From the NCBI RefSeq assembly GCF_019266065.1, contig NZ_LPNR01000072.1, positions 1 through 41,965 on the forward strand: 41,965 bases of DNA, given 5' to 3'. The DNA comes from Nocardia sp. MH4. GTDB taxonomy: Bacteria; Actinomycetota; Actinomycetes; Mycobacteriales; Mycobacteriaceae. A program made the translations under genes and the position numbers. Below, piece by piece: positions 36,649-41,965 of this stretch (position 1 is the stretch's first letter; each line of letters starts with the position of its first letter). Below the pieces are notes generated by a model. That model was not told the origin of the DNA. It made no database searches and saw only the letters and a program-made list of their open reading frames with translations.

Positions 36649-37338
36649 ATGCGCACCAGGCCGTGGCCCGCCATCACGCTGCTGATCGCGGCGCCGATCC
36701 TCATGAACCTGGCCTTCACCGGTTTGGGTGTGTCGTTCGACTACCCCGACGTCCTGACCCGGCCCGCCACCGAGGCGCTCGCGCAGTTCCGCGCCGAGCG
36801 GCGCACCGTCGTCGCGCTGTTCACCCTGCTCGCCGCCACCGCCTGCGCCTTCGGTCCGCTGGCCGTCCTGGTCGGCAGGCTCGACGAGTCGTCGACCATG
36901 CGGTGGGCCGTGCGCGCCGGCGTCGCCGCCGCGATCGTGCAGACCGTCGGCCTGCTGCGCTGGCCGCTGCTCGTGCCCGGCCTCGCCGACCGCGTCGCCA
37001 CCGAGGGCCCCGACTCCCCCGCGATCCACACCTTCGAGACCGCCGATACCGTCCTGGGCACGGTCATCGGCGAGACCGCGGGCTACGCCCTCACCGCGCT
37101 GTGGACAGCCCTGGTCGTGTCCGCGCTGCGCGACCGCGTCCCCCGCTGGTTCGCCGTGCTCGGCTATGCCGGTGCCGCCGCCGTCGCGACCGGCGTCCTG
37201 GTTCCGCTCGGCGTCGAGGCCGCCGGGCTGACCAATTTCCTCGGCTACCTGCTGTGGAGCTGCTGGCTGCTCGCCTTCGCCGCGCTGCTGGCCGGTTACC
37301 CGGTGATGCCGAGCCGGGTTGCCAGCCAAGGGAGTTGA
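36649..37338 (+). CDS. DUF4386-like membrane protein
   Basis: The 229-aa protein has about six hydrophobic helices (near 7-28, 53-77, 86-104, 130-155, 162-185 and 190-217) and little else. The arrangement fits the DUF4386 family, whose function is unknown. ATG 36649 lies just downstream of the twin operators. Control by the divergent TetR is likely, so a role in response to or export of a small hydrophobic compound is possible. The 3' end overlaps the esterase gene by 43 bp. Confidence 0.78.
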   Translation: MRTRPWPAITLLIAAPILMNLAFTGLGVSFDYPDVLTRPATEALAQFRAERRTVVALFTLLAATACAFGPLAVLVGRLDESSTMRWAVRAGVAAAIVQTVGLLRWPLLVPGLADRVATEGPDSPAIHTFETADTVLGTVIGETAGYALTALWTALVVSALRDRVPRWFAVLGYAGAAAVATGVLVPLGVEAAGLTNFLGYLLWSCWLLAFAALLAGYPVMPSRVASQGS

Positions 37339-38594
37339 TCGCGTAGCCCGGCGGACCACAGCGCGAAGCTGTGACCGCCGGGCAGCACCCGCAAGTGGAC
37401 ATCCATCCCGGCGTCTTCGGCCGCCTGATACATCCGCTCCACCTGCGGGCGATAGATCTCGTCGTCGGCGCCGACCACGAACGCGCCTGCGGAGTCCGGG
37501 TAGGTCCGGCCGCGCAGCAGGTCGAGCGGGTTGACCCGCAGCAGCGCGGCGGTATCGCCGCCGAAGGCCGCCTCGACCGTGCGCTGCCGGTCGCCGAGCG
37601 TCGGCTCGTCCTCCCCGGACAGGTCCAGGAACGTGGGATAGACCTGCGGATAGTTAGTCGCCAGTTGCAGCGCGCACGTCCCGCCGTAGGACAGACCACC
37701 CACCGCCCACGCGCGCGGATCCGGATCGACCTGGAGGTTCGCCCGCACCCAGGCGGGCACGTCGACGGCCAGATACGTGGCGACCTTGCCCAGCCGCGAG
37801 TCCAGGCACAGCGGGTTCGCCAGCTGACTACCGGTGCCGTCGGCGACCACCACGATCGGCGCCAGACCATGGTGGGCGCGGGCGAAGGCGTCCATCGTCT
37901 CGACCATTCGCCCGCCGACGATCCAGTCGTCGGGCGCGCCCGGCTGTCCGGCGAGCAGCACCAGCACCGGCAGCAGCGGGCGCGGGTCGGCGAAATAGGC
38001 AGGCGGCAGGTAGATCTCGGCGGCGCGGGCGGTGAACCCGGATTCGGTCGGCGGCACCGTCGCGGTCAGCACCTTGCCGCCGTGCGGCAGTCCGGCGGGC
38101 TCGGTCCACACCGACTCCAGCGGCCGCCCGCCGACCACCCGCGCGCTGCGGGTCAGCTCGCTCGCGCCGACCCGCTGGATCTCGTCGATACCCAGCGCCG
38201 AGCCGACGGTCGGATACGCGGCGTAGACCAGATTGATCCGGACGCCGACCGCCAGCAGCACCGCGAGCGCGGCGAGCAGGGTGACGATCGCGCTCCACAC
38301 CCTCCGGCGCACCAGGATTCGCGGCACGATCAGCAGGACCGCCGCCACCGCGACGCCCACCAGCACGTAGACCGACACCGCGATCGGGTCGGGGAACGGC
38401 CGCCAGACCTCCTCGACGAACAGATACAGCGCGACGGTCAGCACGGTCGCGGCCAGCAGCACGATCGGCATCGTCGTCGTGACATAGCGCCGAGATCGCG
38501 CGAACAGCAACCACACCGCACCCAGCACGCCGAGCAGGGTCAGCACCACCGGGAGCCCACCGGCGAGCAACGACAGATCGGTGATCCTCGACAT
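37296..38594 (-). CDS. Membrane-anchored esterase (antigen 85/esterase D-like fold)
   Basis: The 432-aa protein has four N-terminal membrane helices (about 12-32, 42-60, 72-92 and 100-122), then an alpha/beta-hydrolase domain of the putative esterase family (PF00756), which includes the mycolyltransferases. The nucleophile is Ser302 in GGLSYGG, and His408 in GGHSF is the likely catalytic histidine. The acid residue is probably in FVVGADDE. The hydrolase domain should face outside. Mycolyl or other acyl transfer in the envelope is possible, but simple esterase activity cannot be excluded. Confidence 0.85.
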   Translation of the reverse strand: MSRITDLSLLAGGLPVVLTLLGVLGAVWLLFARSRRYVTTTMPIVLLAATVLTVALYLFVEEVWRPFPDPIAVSVYVLVGVAVAAVLLIVPRILVRRRVWSAIVTLLAALAVLLAVGVRINLVYAAYPTVGSALGIDEIQRVGASELTRSARVVGGRPLESVWTEPAGLPHGGKVLTATVPPTESGFTARAAEIYLPPAYFADPRPLLPVLVLLAGQPGAPDDWIVGGRMVETMDAFARAHHGLAPIVVVADGTGSQLANPLCLDSRLGKVATYLAVDVPAWVRANLQVDPDPRAWAVGGLSYGGTCALQLATNYPQVYPTFLDLSGEDEPTLGDRQRTVEAAFGGDTAALLRVNPLDLLRGRTYPDSAGAFVVGADDEIYRPQVERMYQAAEDAGMDVHLRVLPGGHSFALWSAGLRDQLPWLATRLGITG

Positions 38595-38717
38595 CGCTGA
38601 CCTCCACAGATGCCACCTCGACGCGCGGAGCCGGGTCCGCGCGCGGCCACGATGACATACGGTACACAGACGACTTCACCGCGTCCGCGTGGCGCACTCG
38701 CAGCAAAGGGTGGATCG

Positions 38718-40820
38718 ATGGACGACAACGCAGCTGCCACCGCGCCGGCTCCATCGGGCGCCCTCGTCACCGCGGGCGTCGTGATCCGGCGGGTGCCGTT
38801 CACGATCGGTTTCCTCGCCCTGGTGCTCGTCCTCGGTCTCGCCGGCGGTGGCCTCTGGCGGCGGCTCGACGCCAGGGCCTGGTTCCCCGACATCGCCTAC
38901 GGTTGGCCGCCGCTCACGGAGGGCAAGTGGTGGACTCCGCTGTCCGGCTGGGTCTTCGGGCTCACGCCGTTCCAGTACGCCGTCATGACAGTGCTTTTCG
39001 TGCTGGCGGTGGGCTGGGCCGAGTGGCGGCTCGGCACCGCGCGCACCGCGCTGGTCTGCCTCAGCGCGCAGCTGATCGGCGTGCTCGTCGCGTCGGTCCT
39101 CGTCGGGTTGCTCCAGCACACCCATCTCGGCTGGGCCGACCGGCTGGCCGAGGTTCGCGACGTCGGGTTCACCACCTCGGCCCTCGCCGCGATCGCCGCG
39201 GCCTCGGCGACGCTGCGCTCGCCCTGGCGGCTGCGGGTGCGCGCCGTACTGGCGGCGCACGTGTCGATCACGTTCCTGTTCGAGTCGACCTTCGCCGATC
39301 TCATGCACCTGATCGCGGTCGCGGTGTGGTTCCCGCTGGGCGAGAAGCTGTTCAGCACCACCGAGCACGGCTTCTGGCCGCGTACCCGGCGCGAGGTTCG
39401 GATGCTTGCCTACCTCGGGCTGCTGCTGATCGCCGCGGTCTCGGTGCTGGTGTACTTCTTCCCGACCGACAGCCTGCTCGGGCCGACCGGGGAGGAACGC
39501 GGCTCACCGGGGAGCACGATCCTGACCGTCGCGGTGATCGCGGTGATCGCCGACCAGCTGCGCAAGGGCAGGCGCTGGGCCTGGTGGATCGCCGTCGGCT
39601 ACGGCACCGTGCACGTGGTGCTCACCCTGGTGCTGCTCGGCGTGGCGATCGGCACCGACTACGCCACGACCGGTGCGGTGACCGTCGGCACCGCGCTGCT
39701 GTGGGCGGGCGAGGTGGCGCTGCTCTACGGCGGCCGCGGCGCGTTCCGGGTGGCCAACCGGCGCAGGATCACCGGCGGCGCGCTGTCGGGCACCGACCCG
39801 GGCACCGCGGTGCGCGCGCTGCTCGCCCGCTACGGCGGCAGCACCATGTCGTGGATGATCACCTGGCCGGAGAACAAGTACTGGTTCGCCGGCGACGGCG
39901 AACGCTGCGTCGCCTATCAGCGGCACGCGGGCACCGTCATCGTGCTGACCGACCCGGTCGGCCCGCCGGACCTGTTGCCCGATACCCTCGCCCGCTTCAC
40001 CGACCGATGCGAGGCCGACGGCCTGGTGCCGTGCCTGTTCTCCACCACGGGCGCCGTCGCCGAGCTGGCGGGCGAACTCGGTTGGCGCAGTGCGCAGATC
40101 GCCGAGGACACCATCGTCGACCTGCCGCAGCTCGAGTTCAAGGGCAAGCCGTGGCAGGACATCCGGTCGGCGATCAACAAGGCGAACAAGGAGGGCATCG
40201 CGTTCCGGATGGTCCATCTCGCCGAAGAACCGTTCGCGGTGCTGGCGCAGGTGCGCGCGATCTCCGAGGAATGGGTCGGCGAGAAGGGGCTGCCGGAAAT
40301 GGGATTCACGCTCGGCGGGGTCGAGGAGGCGCTCGATCCCGAGGTGCGGGTCGGCCTGGCGATCGACGCCGACGGCAGCGTGCACGGCGTCACCTCGTGG
40401 CTGCCGGTGTACGCCCCCGGCGGGGAGATCCGCGGCTGGACCCTCGATGTCATGCGCAGGCGGCCCGACGGCTTCCGGCCGGTGGTGGAGTTCCTCATCG
40501 CCTCGGCCTGTCAGCTGTTCAAAGAGGAAGGCGCCGAGATCGTTTCACTATCCGGCGCCCCACTGGCCCGCAGCGCCGGGACCGACGACGCCGAGCCGAT
40601 CGATCGACTGCTCGAAGGGCTCGGCGCCGCCATGGAGCCGTACTACGGATTCCGGTCGCTGCACTCGTTCAAGGCGAAGTTCCAGCCCCGCCACGAACCG
40701 GTGTACCTGTGCTATCGCGACGAAGCCGACCTGCCGCGGATCGGCATCGCGCTGACGAAGGCGTACCTGCCGGAGGTGTCGGCCAAGGACCTGATGGCCC
40801 TGGGCACGGCGCCGCGCTAG
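38718..40820 (+). CDS. MprF-like membrane protein with DUF2156 (lysyl-phosphatidylglycerol synthase-type) domain
   Basis: The 700-aa protein has an N-terminal half with a rhomboid-like group of about six helices (about 25-220) and further helices to about 345. The C-terminal half (about 360-690) is a DUF2156/GNAT-fold domain as in phosphatidylglycerol lysyltransferases: MSWMITWPENKYW, VVLTDPVG-like strand, EFKGKPWQDIRSAINKANKEG, EMGFTLGG, GWTLDVMRRRPDGFRPVVEFLIA and FKAKFQPRHEPVYLCY. Such proteins move an aminoacyl group from tRNA to phosphatidylglycerol, lowering surface charge. The membrane part is shorter than that of Staphylococcus MprF, so flippase activity is uncertain. AAAGGG lies 7 nt before ATG 38718. 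Confidence 0.85.
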   Translation: MDDNAAATAPAPSGALVTAGVVIRRVPFTIGFLALVLVLGLAGGGLWRRLDARAWFPDIAYGWPPLTEGKWWTPLSGWVFGLTPFQYAVMTVLFVLAVGWAEWRLGTARTALVCLSAQLIGVLVASVLVGLLQHTHLGWADRLAEVRDVGFTTSALAAIAAASATLRSPWRLRVRAVLAAHVSITFLFESTFADLMHLIAVAVWFPLGEKLFSTTEHGFWPRTRREVRMLAYLGLLLIAAVSVLVYFFPTDSLLGPTGEERGSPGSTILTVAVIAVIADQLRKGRRWAWWIAVGYGTVHVVLTLVLLGVAIGTDYATTGAVTVGTALLWAGEVALLYGGRGAFRVANRRRITGGALSGTDPGTAVRALLARYGGSTMSWMITWPENKYWFAGDGERCVAYQRHAGTVIVLTDPVGPPDLLPDTLARFTDRCEADGLVPCLFSTTGAVAELAGELGWRSAQIAEDTIVDLPQLEFKGKPWQDIRSAINKANKEGIAFRMVHLAEEPFAVLAQVRAISEEWVGEKGLPEMGFTLGGVEEALDPEVRVGLAIDADGSVHGVTSWLPVYAPGGEIRGWTLDVMRRRPDGFRPVVEFLIASACQLFKEEGAEIVSLSGAPLARSAGTDDAEPIDRLLEGLGAAMEPYYGFRSLHSFKAKFQPRHEPVYLCYRDEADLPRIGIALTKAYLPEVSAKDLMALGTAPR

Positions 40821-40826
40821 ACCGCC

Positions 40827-41519
40827 TCAGCCGACGGTCACCGAGCCCGGCGTCACCCGGGCCGCGACATCGGCGGGCACGTCGACGCCGGGTTCCAGGT
40901 CGGCGGCGTCGATCGGCTCGCCCCAGACCTGCCGCAGCGGCAGCACTCCCGCCCAGACGCCGCCGGTCTCGATGTCGGCCGCGTCGTCGTTCGGGCCGCC
41001 GGTGCGGACCTTCACCGAGGCTTCGGTGAGATCGAGCGCGAGCACCATGGTGGCCGCCATCTCCCTGCGGTTGGGCGGGCGCACCCGATCCCAGGCGCCC
41101 GGCGCGGCGTGTTCGACGATCACCCGCAGCGCGTTGGCGCGCTCGGCCTCGTCGGTGACCAGCACCGCGCGACCACGGATCACCGCGGAGCGGTAGTTCA
41201 TCGAGAAGTGCATGGCCGAGCGGGAGTACACCAGGCCGTCGACGTGGGTCACCGCGACCGAGATGTCGGTCCCGACGGCGGCGCGCATATTGCCGGCGCC
41301 GGTGGAACCGTGCAGGTAGAGCGTGTCGCCCGCGCGGCCGTAGACGGTCGGCAGCACCACCGGGGAGCCGCCGAGCAGCACGCCGAGGTGGCAGACCAGG
41401 CCGGCGTCGAGCACCGCGTCGAGGTCGGCGCGGTCCGCGCGGCCCCGTTCCTTGGACCGCGTCAGGGTGGTGCGCGGGGTCGGTGACAAAGGAGCGCGGG
41501 TGGTGTCGTGCGTGGTCAT
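40827..41519 (-). CDS. Pyridoxamine 5'-phosphate oxidase-fold flavoprotein
   Basis: The 230-aa protein has a split-barrel FMN-binding fold: VLDAGLVCHLGVLLGGSPVVLPTVYGRAGDTLYLHGS and SVAVTHVDGLVYSRSAMHFSMNYRSAVIRGRAVLV. The substrate is unknown; the family includes nitroreductase-like and heme or F420-related enzymes as well as true PNPOx. It starts at ATG 41519 and diverges from a MocR-type regulator that binds PLP, a pairing seen in other actinobacteria and suggestive of vitamin B6-linked control. It converges on the MprF-like gene with 6 bp between stops. Confidence 0.85.
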   Translation of the reverse strand: MTTHDTTRAPLSPTPRTTLTRSKERGRADRADLDAVLDAGLVCHLGVLLGGSPVVLPTVYGRAGDTLYLHGSTGAGNMRAAVGTDISVAVTHVDGLVYSRSAMHFSMNYRSAVIRGRAVLVTDEAERANALRVIVEHAAPGAWDRVRPPNRREMAATMVLALDLTEASVKVRTGGPNDDAADIETGGVWAGVLPLRQVWGEPIDAADLEPGVDVPADVAARVTPGSVTVG

Positions 41520-41541
41520 AAGATGAGCTTCGCCGAGAAAA

Positions 41542-41560
41542 TGGACCGAAAACAGGTCCA
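41542..41560. promoter_or_regulatory. Candidate MocR operator
   Basis: TGGACC (41542-41547) and GGTCCA (41555-41560) are inverted around 7 nt, followed by the palindrome CTTCGGGCGAAG (41561-41572). The site lies in the 79-bp gap between the divergent oxidase-fold gene and the MocR gene, where such regulators usually bind. Confidence 0.5.
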
Positions 41561-41598
41561 CTTCGGGCGAAGATCTACAGGCCAATTCGAGGTGAGCG

Positions 41599-41965
41599 AT
41601 GCTCGACGATCTGCCGATTCCGCTCGACCGCACCGCGCCCGAACCGCTGTCGGTGCAGGTAGCCGATGCCCTGCGCGCCGCGGCGACCGGCGGCGTGCTG
41701 CGCGTCGGTGAGCGGCTGCCCGCCTCGCGCGCCCTCGCCCAGCGGCTCGGGGTGAGCCGGGCCGTGGTGTCGACCGCCTACGACCAGCTGCACGCGGAGG
41801 GCTGGATCGCCGGTCGCCAGGGGTCGGGCACCTACCTGCGCACCGCCCCCGCCGCCGCGCCGCCGACCACCGACCCCGGTGCCGACGCCGATCCCGACGC
41901 GCGCCTGCTGGATCTGGGCCCCGGAGCGCCGTGCGCGGAGGCCGTCGACCCGGCCGCCTGGCGAC
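41599..41965 (+). CDS. MocR/GntR-family PLP-dependent regulator (partial)
   Basis: The gene runs off the right edge; 122 codons are visible from ATG 41599, preceded by GAGGTGAG. The N-terminal winged helix-turn-helix of the GntR family is complete (about 14-80): VQVADALRAAATGGVLRVGERLPASRALAQRLGVSRAVVSTAYDQL, GWIAGRQGSGTYL. A linker rich in Ala, Pro and Asp then leads to LLDLGPGAPC, which looks like the start of an aminotransferase fold type I domain, as in PdxR. It likely controls the divergent oxidase-fold gene. Confidence 0.85.
   Translation, partial: MLDDLPIPLDRTAPEPLSVQVADALRAAATGGVLRVGERLPASRALAQRLGVSRAVVSTAYDQLHAEGWIAGRQGSGTYLRTAPAAAPPTTDPGADADPDARLLDLGPGAPCAEAVDPAAWR

Overview
This window is high-GC, densely coded chromosomal DNA from an actinobacterium of the Mycobacteriales, most likely a Nocardia. 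The evidence is protein-level resemblance to Mycobacterium tuberculosis genes (MprAB, PerM, the Rv0954-type antigen, UvrD1, AroQ-delta chorismate mutase, Pgi), a Streptomyces-type conservon, Zur-controlled cysteine-free ribosomal proteins, and several genes with a TANNNT -10 box placed so that the mRNA would have little or no leader. I see no rRNA, tRNA, CRISPR array, insertion sequence or prophage. Nothing suggests recent acquisition of a large block.

Layout. (1) 1-2562, minus strand: the MprA/MprB envelope-stress two-component system followed by the start of a pepD/HtrA-like protease gene. Matching direct repeats that look like MprA boxes lie in front of mprA and pepD. (2) 2807-7742, plus: a four-gene conservon (sensor kinase-like ATPase, roadblock protein, DUF742 protein, small GTPase) ending in an overlapping gene for a seven-helix membrane protein that resembles a MHYT domain without its Met/His ligands. 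(3) 8238-8462: a lone small protein. (4) 8653-11584: a divergent zinc-starvation locus. Minus strand: a CobW-like/Mrf-like protein, L31 type B and L32. Plus strand: L28, L33, S14 and S18. Two Zur-box-like palindromes lie between the arms.

(5) 11667-12893: a LysM/B-lectin protein and a lipoprotein. (6) 12953-20223, minus: purH, purN (apparently with a CTG start), perM-like, the Rv0954-like protein, sucD and sucC. (7) 20744-26238: an M23 endopeptidase, an SRPBCC-epimerase fusion, a noncoding 169-bp tandem repeat, and uvrD/pcrA. (8) 26538-31387: chorismate mutase, a succinate-semialdehyde dehydrogenase, pgi, a potassium-channel-like protein and a P-loop kinase. Blocks 6 to 8 keep much of the gene neighbourhood of M. 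tuberculosis Rv0946c-Rv0957.

(9) 31504-35866: a divergent lipid-related locus. A TetR regulator and an AidB-like acyl-CoA dehydrogenase face an enoyl-CoA hydratase-like protein and an acyltransferase-like protein. A 29-bp palindrome between them overlaps the -35 box of the hydratase promoter. (10) 35889-37338: a second TetR gene facing a DUF4386 membrane protein, with two perfect 15-bp palindromes between them. (11) 37296-41965: a membrane-anchored esterase, an MprF-like (DUF2156) membrane protein, a pyridoxamine-phosphate-oxidase-fold protein, and the start of a divergent MocR/GntR regulator cut by the window edge.

The main functional themes are envelope stress and cell-wall upkeep, zinc-sparing ribosome remodelling, core purine/TCA/glycolytic metabolism, and small regulator-target divergons with readable operators. 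The least understood parts are the degenerate MHYT partner of the conservon and the TetR/AidB/EchA/acyltransferase divergon.
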